From NCBI GenBank assembly GCA_007131465.1, contig SLQN01000423.1:1-10891 (forward strand): DNA of 10,891 bases, in the 5' to 3' direction. This DNA comes from Paracoccaceae bacterium. Lineage in GTDB: Bacteria > Pseudomonadota > Alphaproteobacteria > Rhodobacterales > Rhodobacteraceae. Of the stretch, positions 1 through 6,586 are shown in pieces. A program made the translations under genes and the position numbers. Under the pieces are notes generated by a model. That model made no database searches. It worked only from the letters and a program-made list of their open reading frames with translations, and was not told the origin of the DNA. The stretch's first letter is position 1; each line of letters opens with the position of its first letter.

Positions 1-975
1 ATATTTTTTATTAATGTCTTCATCTGCAAAGTAATAGTAGTGTAAATCTGTAACCCCGTCAACCAGGCGGCTAACCCTGGCTGGAATCGTGTTTTCCTGC
101 CTGTTATCGATGATTTTGATATGCTCCGGCCTGATACCAATTATAACTGCCTGGTTTACTGAAAGGTTAAGAGTTTCAGCATAATTGATTTTAAGCGATT
201 TTCCAAACTCCGGGATGTAAGCCAGAACAGCGCCATTTTCGATGGAGGCAATATAACCATCGAAGAGATTTTTTACCCCGGTCAACCTGGCTGCTGTCCT
301 GTTAATTGGGGAGTTAATTACCTTTTCCCTGTTTTCACACTGCACAATGCTCCCGTTATCAAAGATAGCCATCCGCTTACCCATTTTGAACCCCTGGGCA
401 AGATCATGAGTGATAAACAGGAAATCACCCTTGAAATATTGATGCAAAGCCAGCAGCTCATATTCAAGGCGCTCACGACGGAAAGTGTCGAGAGCAGAAA
501 AAGGTTCATCAAGCAGTAGTGCATCCGGATCCGGGGCGATTGCCCGGGCCAGGGCCACCCTTTGCTGTTGGCCGGAAGAAAGTTCCCCGGGGTAGCGCAT
601 CTTCAGCCCCGGGATATGGATCAATTCAAGGAGCTCCGCCACCCTCTTCTGAATATCTTTTTTTGGTTTGCCGTGCATGCCGTAAGCAATATTTTCAGCA
701 ACTGTCAAATGGGGGAAAAGAGCGTAATTTTGAAAAACAAAGCCGATTTTACGTTCTTGTGGCGGTAAAAAAACACCCTCAGCCGAGTTGAAAAGGGTGC
801 GTCCATTTAGCCTGATGCTTCCTTCATCCGGTCGAATCAAACCGGCTGTGGAGAGCAGGGTCATCGTTTTACCTGATCCTGAAGGCCCCAGGATTGAAAC
901 AATTTCCCGGTCGACAGTTAGATCAATGGCGAGATGAAAATCCGGCAGGGTTTTCTTAATCTTAATTTCCAGCAA
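1..975 (-). CDS. modC: Molybdate/tungstate ABC transporter ATP-binding protein ModC (3' end outside window)
   Basis: ATPase subunit that powers uptake of molybdate (or tungstate) through the ModB permease at the cytoplasmic membrane. The frame is open from 975 to base 1, 325 codons with no stop. It carries Walker A GPSGSGKT (residues 30-37), Q-loop Q82 (VFQNYALFPH), signature LSSGQQQR (132-139), Walker B LLLDEP (153-158), D-loop SALD and switch H190 (FITHD). The rest is a TOBE-like C-terminal region with IGIRPEHI. The opening LEIKIKKTLPDFHL and the LPPQERKIGFVFQNYALFPH stretch are typical of ModC rather than of sugar or sulfate importers. I chose the TTG start at 975, which overlaps the modB stop by 14 bases and has GGAAGG 10 bases upstream. 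The first ATG (864) lies after Walker A and cannot be the start. Base composition and codon use are lower in GC than everything after ~1090 and suggest a Bacillota-like source. Tungstate or another oxyanion cannot be excluded as the substrate. Confidence 0.9.
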   Translation of the reverse strand, partial: MLEIKIKKTLPDFHLAIDLTVDREIVSILGPSGSGKTMTLLSTAGLIRPDEGSIRLNGRTLFNSAEGVFLPPQERKIGFVFQNYALFPHLTVAENIAYGMHGKPKKDIQKRVAELLELIHIPGLKMRYPGELSSGQQQRVALARAIAPDPDALLLDEPFSALDTFRRERLEYELLALHQYFKGDFLFITHDLAQGFKMGKRMAIFDNGSIVQCENREKVINSPINRTAARLTGVKNLFDGYIASIENGAVLAYIPEFGKSLKINYAETLNLSVNQAVIIGIRPEHIKIIDNRQENTIPARVSRLVDGVTDLHYYYFADEDINKKY

Positions 976-1357
976 ATGCTTTGTTCCTTCCGTTCTTCTT
1001 CGCTTTACCTTTCCAGTATGCCAGCAAAACCAGTGATATAAAAGCAAAGGTCAGAACAATCAGGGTCAGGATCAGCGCTTCTTCCATGCGCGCACGGCGC
1101 AGAAAGGCGATGGCCATGACCAGCACATAGAGCACCGCGCAGGCCCAGAGATAGGCCGCAGCGGCGCGCGCATCCAGAAGGTCCGCGATGGACAGGTTGG
1201 CCGCGAAGCCGAACAGCATGGCCGACAGCGCGAAATAGAACACGAAACGCGTCAGATAGGCCGTGGCCTCTGGCGGGAAGAAGCCCGCCCGCCCCGCGCC
1301 GAAGCCCAGCCCGATCAGCCCGAAGAAGGGCAATGTTTTCAGGAATATCTCGATCAT
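962..1357 (-). CDS. Chimeric frame: AEC-family permease N-terminus joined to ModB C-terminus
   Basis: One open frame of 131 codons encodes parts of two unrelated membrane proteins. Residues 1 to ~93 are the N-terminus of an auxin efflux carrier (AEC) family permease: MIEIFLKTLPFFGLIGLGFG, then FPPEA and hydrophobic helices at about 5-22, 35-55 and 68-86. Family members have about 300 residues, so two thirds are missing. From about residue 94 (ALILTLIVLTFAFISLVLLA) the frame becomes the last helix and basic tail expected of a molybdate permease ModB, which ends 14 bases inside modC as in ordinary modBC operons. The AEC part is GC-rich and matches the DNA to its right; the ModB part is GC-poorer and matches modC. 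I infer that neither gene is functional here and that the fusion comes from an assembly or amplification chimera or a recombination event. The AEC start at 1357 has only a weak ribosome-binding site. The AEC gene is divergent from tetR, a common pairing. Confidence 0.75.
   Translation of the reverse strand: MIEIFLKTLPFFGLIGLGFGAGRAGFFPPEATAYLTRFVFYFALSAMLFGFAANLSIADLLDARAAAAYLWACAVLYVLVMAIAFLRRARMEEALILTLIVLTFAFISLVLLAYWKGKAKKNGRNKAFAGN
1073..1087. other. Junction between GC-poor modBC DNA and alphaproteobacterial DNA
   Basis: Left of this point sampled lines have 30-50% G+C and the proteins are ModB/ModC. Right of it lines have about 58-70% G+C and the proteins are alphaproteobacterial. On the minus strand the AEC protein reads RRARMEEA, a natural AEC stretch, and then ALILTLIVL, a natural ModB stretch, so the join lies within a few codons of EEAL. 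No transposase, integrase, att site or long repeat is visible at the join. The exact base cannot be fixed because the two parents may share a few bases here. Confidence 0.7.
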
Positions 1358-1455
1358 TCTCTGAACGTGTTAACATGCGATTCGTGCCCTTGCCATAGAG
1401 GGGCGCTTTTCCTTCGGGGCGCAAGCCTCTATCATGGGATCACTTGAGGGGTGAC
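1358..1455. promoter_or_regulatory. Divergent AEC permease/tetR intergenic region with candidate operator
   Basis: This 98-base gap separates divergently transcribed genes and should hold both promoters. It contains the perfect 8-base palindrome TGTTAACA at 1368-1375 inside the near-palindrome CGTGTTAACATG (1366-1377), only 11 bases from the AEC start codon, a position where a bound repressor would block expression. It also contains a 7-base inverted repeat ATAGAGG (1395-1401) / CCTCTAT (1426-1432) with a 24-base spacer. GAGGGG at 1446-1451 is the ribosome-binding site for the tetR start at 1456. That the adjacent TetR protein binds here is inferred from the family's usual habit of local autoregulation. 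Confidence 0.35.
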
Positions 1456-2091
1456 ATGACAACATCGGCGGCCACGATCCGGCAGGGGCGCAAATTCGAG
1501 CAGGTGCTGGAGGGCGCGCGTGCGGTCTTCATGGCGCGCGGCTATGAACGCGCCAGCGTGGACGAGATCGCGCGCGTCTCGGGTGTGTCGAAGGCGACGC
1601 TATACAGCTATTTCCCCGAAAAGCGCCTGCTGTTCACCGAGATGTATCGCACCGAGATCCTGCGACTGGCGGATTCTGCCGTGGAACTGTCGGACACCAC
1701 CCCGCCCGAGATCGCCCTGCCTGAAGCGGCCCGGCGCTTCGTGGCATTCCTGATCTCGGATTTCTCTCAGGCGATGTATCGCATCTGCGTCGCAGAATCG
1801 CCGCGTTTCCCGGAGATCGGGCAGGCCTTTTATGAAAGCGGGCCGGAACTGGGCCGCGCGCGGCTCGGCGCGTATTTCGCGGCGCAACAGGCGCAGGGCA
1901 AGCTGCGCATCGACGATATCGACCTCGCCGCCGACCAGTTCTTCCAGCTTTGCCAGACCACGCTGAGCGACCAGATGATCTGTGGGATCGAGACCCGGTT
2001 TTCGCCCGCCGCACAGGCGCGTGTGGCAGATGGGGCGGTGCATCTGTTTCTGGCGGCTTACGCTATGCGGTGCGCGGGGGATCGGAACTGA
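1456..2091 (+). CDS. TetR/AcrR-family transcriptional regulator (AefR-like C-terminal domain)
   Basis: A 211-residue DNA-binding regulator, normal length for the family. The N-terminal helix-turn-helix covers about residues 15-60: GARAVFMARGYERASVDEIA, then SGVSKATLYSYFPEK, the classic TetR recognition segment with the Y-x-Y/F-F turn. The C-terminal ligand and dimer domain, with AESPRFPEIGQAFYE and LGAYFAAQQAQGKL, resembles the AefR-type TetR_C domain. I prefer ATG 1456 to the in-frame TTG at 1444 because GAGGGG sits four bases upstream of the ATG and would be internal for the TTG. It is divergent from the AEC permease fragment, its most likely target. The ligand is unknown. Its stop overlaps a following ATG (ATGA, 2090-2093 region), which starts a very short frame. 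No link with the exopolysaccharide genes downstream is visible. Confidence 0.85.
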   Translation: MTTSAATIRQGRKFEQVLEGARAVFMARGYERASVDEIARVSGVSKATLYSYFPEKRLLFTEMYRTEILRLADSAVELSDTTPPEIALPEAARRFVAFLISDFSQAMYRICVAESPRFPEIGQAFYESGPELGRARLGAYFAAQQAQGKLRIDDIDLAADQFFQLCQTTLSDQMICGIETRFSPAAQARVADGAVHLFLAAYAMRCAGDRN

Positions 2092-2343
2092 TGCAGCCTT
2101 CTTATTGGGCGATTTCCGAGGTCGAACAATATTTCGATCCACCGCCCGAACCCTGAATCCGATACCCCAGAGGCAGACGGATTTTATGTCCTGACTGACC
2201 CGATCAAGGCAAATGAGTCCAGGCATTCCCCGATCAAAGCACCCGATCCGGATGAGATGATCTGCGGGCACATGATCATGCGTGGAGTTAAACAGGCTGA
2301 TCTTGGTAAAAAGTCGGTGAAAACGGCCGGGCTTCGAAGGTGA
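2091..2343 (+). pseudogene. Small frame-broken ORF overlapping the tetR stop; hypothetical
   Basis: An ATG at 2091 overlaps the tetR stop. It opens a 21-codon frame with MQPSYWAISEVEQYF and DPPPEP, closed by TGA at 2154-2156. In the +1 frame the reading continues from GAA at 2155 for 62 codons (ESDTPEADGFYVLTDPIK onward, ending in the basic stretch KKSVKTAGLRR) to TGA at 2341-2343. The acidic, proline-rich character passes smoothly across the break (PPPEP then ESDTPEAD), so a single protein of about 83 residues may once have been encoded, or one extra base may be a sequence error. The stop context is CCC TGA, a context known to favour +1 slippage. Third-position GC is much weaker than in neighbouring genes, so coding status is doubtful. 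I recognise no family. Confidence 0.25.
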
Positions 2344-2673
2344 TGAACCGAAAGCGCCGCCCGACGATGCCGACGATACAGAGGATCAACACAATGTGGA
2401 AAATCCCAGCAGAGCCGCTGATTGCTCCGTATCATCTGGATTTCGAAGGCAAGGCTACTGGGTTTTCAGAAAGATAAGCCCAACCGTGCCTCGGCCAGAT
2501 GAAAGCTCTCCAGCGTCTTTCATACACTTGCCGGATTTCGACGCGCGCGCCCCAGAAAAAGTGGAACAAACTTTCATCGGCAAAGTTTCGCTTATGGGAA
2601 GACCAGCTGCGTTCCGGAGATTCCTGCTATCGACCTGTCCCACAGCCTTTTTCGGCTCTAGTAGAGGTGCCAC
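2344..2673. other. Gene-poor region upstream of the exopolysaccharide cluster
   Basis: No convincing gene on either strand. The plus strand holds a 27-codon frame (2394-2477, MWKIPAEPLIAPYHLDF onward) with AGAGGA eight bases upstream, but it has no recognisable family. A longer frame through 2677 (with LPDFDARAPEKVEQTF) has no good start and atypical codon use. The region probably contains the promoter for the plus-strand exopolysaccharide operon and may include decayed coding sequence. The only clear signal is AGAGG at 2663-2667, the ribosome-binding site of the gene at 2674. A 4-base stem (AGCC/GGCT, 2644-2657) is too short to call a terminator. Confidence 0.4.
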
Positions 2674-3660
2674 ATGAATTATCGCTCTCTCGCTGACATG
2701 AACGCGACGATCGTGAAGTCGATGCATCGCCTGCCGCGCGATCTCGACCTGATTGTCGGTGTGCCGCGCAGCGGCCTTTTGGCGGCCAATCTGTTCGCGC
2801 TCGCAGGGAATGTCCGGATGACCGATCTAGACAGCTATCTGGACGGGCGGGTCTATTCGGCAGGCACGACCAAGACCCACAGCCTGCGCGCGCAAGCGCC
2901 GGGGCCGCGCAAGGTGCTGATCCTTGATGACAGCATCTGCTCGGGCGCGGCCATGCGCACGGCGCGCGCGCGCATCGCGGCGGCTGCGCTGGGGGATGAG
3001 GTGACCTATGGCGCCGTCTATGGTGTCAGGCGTGAGCACCCGGAAACTGACATCATTCTGGAGGTCTTGCCTCTGCCCCGGATATTCCAGTGGAATTTCA
3101 TGCATCACATCGCGCTCGAACGCGCTTGTGTCGATATCGACGGCGTGCTGTGCCATGATCCTGCCGAGCACGAGAATGATGATGCCGCAGCCTATCTGCA
3201 ATTTCTGACTACGGCCCGACCGCTGTATCTGCCGACCCACCGTGTCGGGGCGCTCGTGACCAGCAGGCTGGAGAAATATCGCACCCAGACCGAAGCATGG
3301 CTAGACGCGATCGGGGTGAAATACAAGGAACTGGTGATGCTGGATTTACCCAGCAAGGCCGAACGCCTGCGTCTTGGGGTGCATGGCAGCTTCAAGGCAG
3401 AATATTACCGCAAGAGCCCGTTCGACCTGTTCATCGAAAGCGAGAACGCGCAGGCAATGACCATAGCCCGGCTGTCGGGCAAGCCGGTCCTGTGTCTGGA
3501 AACGCACCGGCTGATCGAGCCGTCCGCCGCCGCGATCCTTGCCAGCCTTCCCAAGGTGCAATCCTTCGGTCAGGGCGGATCTGCGATCAAGCGCTTCGCG
3601 CGGTCGGTTCTGGGGGCCGGGCGGTATGAAACGCTGAAGGACTGGAGGTCGATCCGGTGA
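2674..3660 (+). CDS. Phosphoribosyltransferase-HAD fusion protein of the exopolysaccharide cluster
   Basis: A 328-residue, apparently cytosolic, two-domain protein. Residues 1-~135 form a type I phosphoribosyltransferase: DLIVGVPRSG (25-34) is the usual beta-strand and loop, and VLILDDSICSG (81-91) is the PRPP-binding motif with its acidic pair. Residues ~150-280 look like a HAD-family phosphatase: DIDGVLCHD (154-162) gives the nucleophile-type DxDG motif I, VTSR (195-198) fits motif II with its Ser/Thr, and FIESENAQA (253-261) occupies the motif IV position with Glu in place of the usual Asp pair. AGAGG precedes the ATG by six bases. It is the first plus-strand gene of the cluster and its stop overlaps the next small frame. 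Such proteins occur beside polysaccharide genes, but I do not know the substrate. A PRPP-dependent modification followed by dephosphorylation is an inference from domain order only. Confidence 0.8.
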   Translation: MNYRSLADMNATIVKSMHRLPRDLDLIVGVPRSGLLAANLFALAGNVRMTDLDSYLDGRVYSAGTTKTHSLRAQAPGPRKVLILDDSICSGAAMRTARARIAAAALGDEVTYGAVYGVRREHPETDIILEVLPLPRIFQWNFMHHIALERACVDIDGVLCHDPAEHENDDAAAYLQFLTTARPLYLPTHRVGALVTSRLEKYRTQTEAWLDAIGVKYKELVMLDLPSKAERLRLGVHGSFKAEYYRKSPFDLFIESENAQAMTIARLSGKPVLCLETHRLIEPSAAAILASLPKVQSFGQGGSAIKRFARSVLGAGRYETLKDWRSIR

Positions 3661-3728
3661 CGGTGCGCGTGCAGCCCTATGGCCGGAAGCATGTGGGGCG
3701 CAAACCAGCTTCAGAGGTTCCTCAATGA
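3657..3728 (+). CDS. Possible 23-codon linking ORF between PRTase-HAD and GT4 genes
   Basis: A GTG at 3657 overlaps the upstream stop (GTGA), and the frame ends at TGA 3726-3728, overlapping the ATG of the glycosyltransferase (ATGA). It would encode a 23-residue basic peptide starting MTVRVQPYGRKHVGRK. Overlaps at both ends are what a coupling peptide would show, but a frame of this length arises easily by chance and GTG 3657 has only GGAGG about eleven bases upstream. More likely this is the untranslated gap of the operon. Low confidence. Confidence 0.15.
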   Translation: MTVRVQPYGRKHVGRKPASEVPQ

Positions 3729-4933
3729 CAGCACAGCCAGACCCGGTAACGCATCCCGCCCTAGCGGAGCGTCCGATGCGCATTCTGATCGGAAGCTCAC
3801 ACCCCTATCTGCCGCAATTCCGCGGCGGCGCGCAGTCAAGTTCGCACGAAATGGTCATGGCCCTGCTGGGGCGGGGGCATGAGGTCGCTGTCCTTGGCGG
3901 GCTTACCGGGCAGGGGCTGCTTGGCATGTCCGCGCGGCTGCGGCTGAAATTCGGTCGTCGCGGCTACACCTGCGATAGTGGCCTGGGCTACAAGGTCTAC
4001 CGCGCATGGTTCGCCGCTGAAGCCGCAGCCGATGTGGTGCGGGAGTTTCGCGCGGATGTTGCGCTGTTCCAGTCGCGGTGTCCGGTGCAGCTTGCACGCG
4101 CGGTGCATCCCACAGGGGTGCCGGTGGTGATCTATTTCCGCAATGTCGAGACCGAAGACCTGGGCGGCCCGCTGACCGGGTTGGAGGGCGTCCGATTTCT
4201 TGCAAATTCGCATTTCACCGCACAGGCCTTCGCAACCTCCGACAATGTGTCAAGTGAGGTGATCTATCCCTTGATCGAGGCTGAGCGCTATCAGACAGAG
4301 ACGCGCCGCCAGAACGTCACCTTCATCAATCCGCACCCCTACAAGGGTCTGGATATCGCACTGGCCGTGGCGAAGGCCTGCCCTGAAATTCCGTTTGTCT
4401 TCGTGCGGTCCTGGTTGCTGTCCGACGCGGAGGAACGCAAGTTGCAGGACAGCGTGAACGCGGTCGGCAACATTACCTTGCGCCCGGCGACCAGCGACAT
4501 GCGCACGGTCTATTGCGATGCGAAGATCGTCCTCGCCCCCAGCCGCTGGAACGAGGCGTTCGGGCGGATCGCGGCAGAAGCCCATATCAACGGCATCCCC
4601 GTCGTGGCGAGCGACCGGGGCGGGCTGCCGGAAGCTGTTGGCCCCGGCGGGATCCTGGTCGATCCCGACGGCCCGATCGAGGCCTGGTCGGAAGCAGTGC
4701 GGGTGTTATGGACTGACGACGCGGTTTATGCGCGCTATTCGGACGCAGCGCGCGCGCATGCGCAGCGACAGGAAATGGATCCGGAAAGTCAGGTCATTGC
4801 GCTCGAGTCATTTCTGGCCGCGAGCATCCGGCGCGATTCTTGCCTTGCGCCGTCTGCTGGAGCGCTGAAACACCCGTCTGGCCGCAGGTTTTATGCCAGT
4901 CAGGCGGGAACGAACACGGGGTTCGTGGATTGA
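3725..4933 (+). CDS. Glycosyltransferase family 4 (GT-B fold)
   Basis: A 402-residue retaining glycosyltransferase, probably adding one sugar of the exopolysaccharide repeat on the cytoplasmic face of the membrane. The N-terminal half has MRILIGSSHPYLPQFRGGAQ, the usual GT4 opening with glycine-rich acceptor loop. Next come ANSHFTAQAF (~160-169) and INPHPYKGLDIA (~201-212). The C-terminal nucleotide-sugar domain has the E-x7-E motif at E277 and E285 (EAFGRIAAE), followed by GIPVVASDRGGLPE. The start is uncertain: ATG 3725 has AGAGG seven bases upstream, while ATG 3776 has GGAG six bases upstream and would begin exactly at the conserved MRIL. The 17 extra residues are proline-rich and unlike the family. 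It lies after the PRTase-HAD gene and 66 bases before the flippase. Sugar donor and linkage cannot be told from sequence. Confidence 0.87.
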   Translation: MTAQPDPVTHPALAERPMRILIGSSHPYLPQFRGGAQSSSHEMVMALLGRGHEVAVLGGLTGQGLLGMSARLRLKFGRRGYTCDSGLGYKVYRAWFAAEAAADVVREFRADVALFQSRCPVQLARAVHPTGVPVVIYFRNVETEDLGGPLTGLEGVRFLANSHFTAQAFATSDNVSSEVIYPLIEAERYQTETRRQNVTFINPHPYKGLDIALAVAKACPEIPFVFVRSWLLSDAEERKLQDSVNAVGNITLRPATSDMRTVYCDAKIVLAPSRWNEAFGRIAAEAHINGIPVVASDRGGLPEAVGPGGILVDPDGPIEAWSEAVRVLWTDDAVYARYSDAARAHAQRQEMDPESQVIALESFLAASIRRDSCLAPSAGALKHPSGRRFYASQAGTNTGFVD

Positions 4934-4941
4934 GACAGATG

Positions 4942-4960
4942 TCCCGAATGTCATGCGGGA
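4942..4960. promoter_or_regulatory. Near-perfect 19-base palindrome between GT4 and flippase genes
   Basis: TCCCGAATGTCATGCGGGA has eight of nine arm positions paired around a central T, and sits in the 66-base gap. The centre is too tight for an RNA hairpin, so if it works it would be a DNA site. A match this good is expected by chance about twice in a window of this size, so it is only a candidate. Confidence 0.15.
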
Positions 4961-4999
4961 GGACTCTGCTCAGGGCGAAATCCATGCTTTTGTAAAGAA

Positions 5000-6523
5000 T
5001 TGGTCGCATCATTGCAGCACAGCATCTTTGATCCTCCGCCCGGCACGTTCAGATCGAAAGTCGGGCGCGGCGCGATGCATGCTGCGCTGGCGCAGGGCGT
5101 GCTGCTGGCCACACAGATCGGGTCGGTGGTCGTGCTGTCGCGGTTGCTGTCGCCCGCCGATTTCGGGCTGATCGCCATGACCGTGCCGATTGTCGCGCTG
5201 GTGGGCATGATGCAGGATTTCGGGCTTCTTCAGGCCACCGTTCAGCGCCCCGGCATTCGTCAGGATGAGGTCAGCTTCCTGTTCTGGGTCAATATCGCGG
5301 CCAGTGTCACCCTTGCCTTGCTGCTGTTCCTGTCCGCGCCGCTGATCGCCGCCTTCTACGGTGACGAACGGGTCGGACCGCTGGTCGCGGCGCTGTCGGT
5401 CATTGTCATCACCAGCGGCGCTGCGGCCCAGCACGGCGCCATCCTGCAACGGCGCATGCACTTTGGCCGGGTCGCCGCGATCAGCGCCACAGGGGCCGTC
5501 AGCGCCTTTGGCGTGGCCACGCTCTGGGCGCTGTACAGGGGGGATTACTGGGCGATTTATGCAGGCATGGTCGCGGGCACGCTGATCCCCACGATCCTGA
5601 CCTGGATCAGCGCCGGATGGTTGCCCGACCGCCCGCGCCGGGTCGCGGATGCCCGGTCGCTTCTGGGCTTTGGCGCGGGCGTCACCGGCTTCAACCTGAG
5701 CAATTTCGTGACCCATAACAGCGACAATGTGCTGATCGGGCGGGCATGGGGGGTGGTCGAGCTTGGGCTTTATGACCGGGCCTACAAGCTGTTGCTGTTC
5801 CCGCTCAGCCAGATCGCAAACCCGCTCAATCGCGTGATGATCCCCAGCCTGTCGCGGATGCTGCATCAGCCGCACCGCTATCGCAGTGCCTACCTTCGGG
5901 TGCATCGGCTGGTGCTGTTCGTGTCCCTGCCGGGTGTGGCCTGCGCCATCGCGCTGGCGGATGTGCTGATCCCGCTGGCGCTTGGCGCGCAATGGAATGC
6001 CAGCGCGCCAATCTTTCAGGCGCTCGGGATGGCCGGGCTCATGACCTTGCTCAACACCCCCTCGGGGTGGCTGTTCATCTCGCAGGGGCGGACACGCGAT
6101 TACCTGCTGTGGGGGGTCGTGATGGCGACGCTGGCGGTCACGGCCTATGTGATCGGGCTGCCCTATGGCGCTTTCGGCGTGGCGGTGGCGCTGTCGGTTG
6201 CGCAATATATCAAGACACCGATCCTGTGGGGGTGGCTGTGTCGCACCGGGCCGGTTACGCTGCGCGATGTCATCACCTCTGCGGGTCCGCTGATACTGGC
6301 GGGGCATCTTGCAGTGGGGGCTGTCCATCTGGCCAGACCGCTGCTGCCTCAGACCCCGGTGCTGACCCTGCTGACCGGCGTGGCCCTGTCTTACGCCCTG
6401 ACCGCGCTTGTGATCAGCGCCTTTCCTGCGGGCCGGGCGACATTACGCGAGGGGTGGGAACTGATCGCCCCGCGCCTGCGCCGGACGCCACCGCCAGAGG
6501 ATTCCCCCCCGCCACCGGGCTGA
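5000..6523 (+). CDS. Wzx-type lipid-linked oligosaccharide flippase (MOP superfamily)
   Basis: A 507-residue polytopic membrane protein that would move the undecaprenyl-linked repeat unit across the inner membrane for polymerisation. It shows RLLSPADFGLIAMTVPI and DFGLLQATVQRPGIRQDE near the N-terminus, the characteristic start of the WzxC/polysaccharide-synthesis flippase group. The middle segment LGLYDRAYKLLLFPLSQIAN is another family signature. About 12-14 hydrophobic helices alternate with short basic loops. The start is uncertain: the frame is open from the previous gene's stop at 4933 with TTG at 5000 and 5012 as the only early starts and no clear ribosome-binding site; ATG 5075 falls inside the conserved first helix region. 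The tail is proline-rich and is encoded around a run of seven Cs at 6504-6510. A gap of 115 bases follows before the next gene. Confidence 0.88.
   Translation: MVASLQHSIFDPPPGTFRSKVGRGAMHAALAQGVLLATQIGSVVVLSRLLSPADFGLIAMTVPIVALVGMMQDFGLLQATVQRPGIRQDEVSFLFWVNIAASVTLALLLFLSAPLIAAFYGDERVGPLVAALSVIVITSGAAAQHGAILQRRMHFGRVAAISATGAVSAFGVATLWALYRGDYWAIYAGMVAGTLIPTILTWISAGWLPDRPRRVADARSLLGFGAGVTGFNLSNFVTHNSDNVLIGRAWGVVELGLYDRAYKLLLFPLSQIANPLNRVMIPSLSRMLHQPHRYRSAYLRVHRLVLFVSLPGVACAIALADVLIPLALGAQWNASAPIFQALGMAGLMTLLNTPSGWLFISQGRTRDYLLWGVVMATLAVTAYVIGLPYGAFGVAVALSVAQYIKTPILWGWLCRTGPVTLRDVITSAGPLILAGHLAVGAVHLARPLLPQTPVLTLLTGVALSYALTALVISAFPAGRATLREGWELIAPRLRRTPPPEDSPPPPG
6504..6510 (+). repeat. C7 homopolymer in the last codons of the flippase gene
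   Basis: Seven Cs encode part of the proline-rich tail (TCC CCC CCG). Gain of one C would bypass the TGA at 6521 and extend the protein in the other frame to TGA 6637-6639, which overlaps the ATG of the next gene. Poly-C tracts are prone to slippage and to sequencing error. The effect would be limited to the C-terminal tail. Confidence 0.4.
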
Positions 6524-6586
6524 TCATGTTTCGCGCCATGGCCACAGCGGGTCTACCGCGCAAAAAAATGTCGTCGTGCTGGGAAC

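Noticed and set aside
1..864. modC starting at its first ATG (864)
   Set aside because: That ATG follows the Walker A motif and would remove the nucleotide-binding loop. The TTG at 975 restores the full domain and overlaps modB.
1073..1087. Transposon or integron boundary at the modB/AEC junction
   Set aside because: No terminal inverted repeat, target duplication, transposase or integrase sequence is visible on either side.
2199..2241. Direct repeat CCCGATCAAGGCA / CCCGATCAAAGCA, 30 bases apart
   Set aside because: Only two copies, 12 of 13 matching, with no third full copy and no array. Not a CRISPR and too weak to call an iteron.
1600..2271. Minus-strand open frame of about 220 codons over tetR
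   Set aside because: Shadow of tetR third-position GC bias, with no family resemblance.
2644..2657. AGCC-TTTTTC-GGCT as a terminator before the exo operon
   Set aside because: The stem is only four bases and the Ts are in the loop rather than after the stem.
2957..2976. Alternating GC run in the PRTase-HAD gene
   Set aside because: Explained by Ala/Arg codons in a GC-rich helix (TARARIAAAA). No sign of regulatory use.
5009..6328. Long open frame of over 400 codons on the minus strand across the flippase gene
   Set aside because: It is rich in Gln, Arg, His and Pro with no domain, and mirrors the flippase codons. Long antisense frames are expected in GC-rich genes. The plus-strand product is a clear membrane protein.
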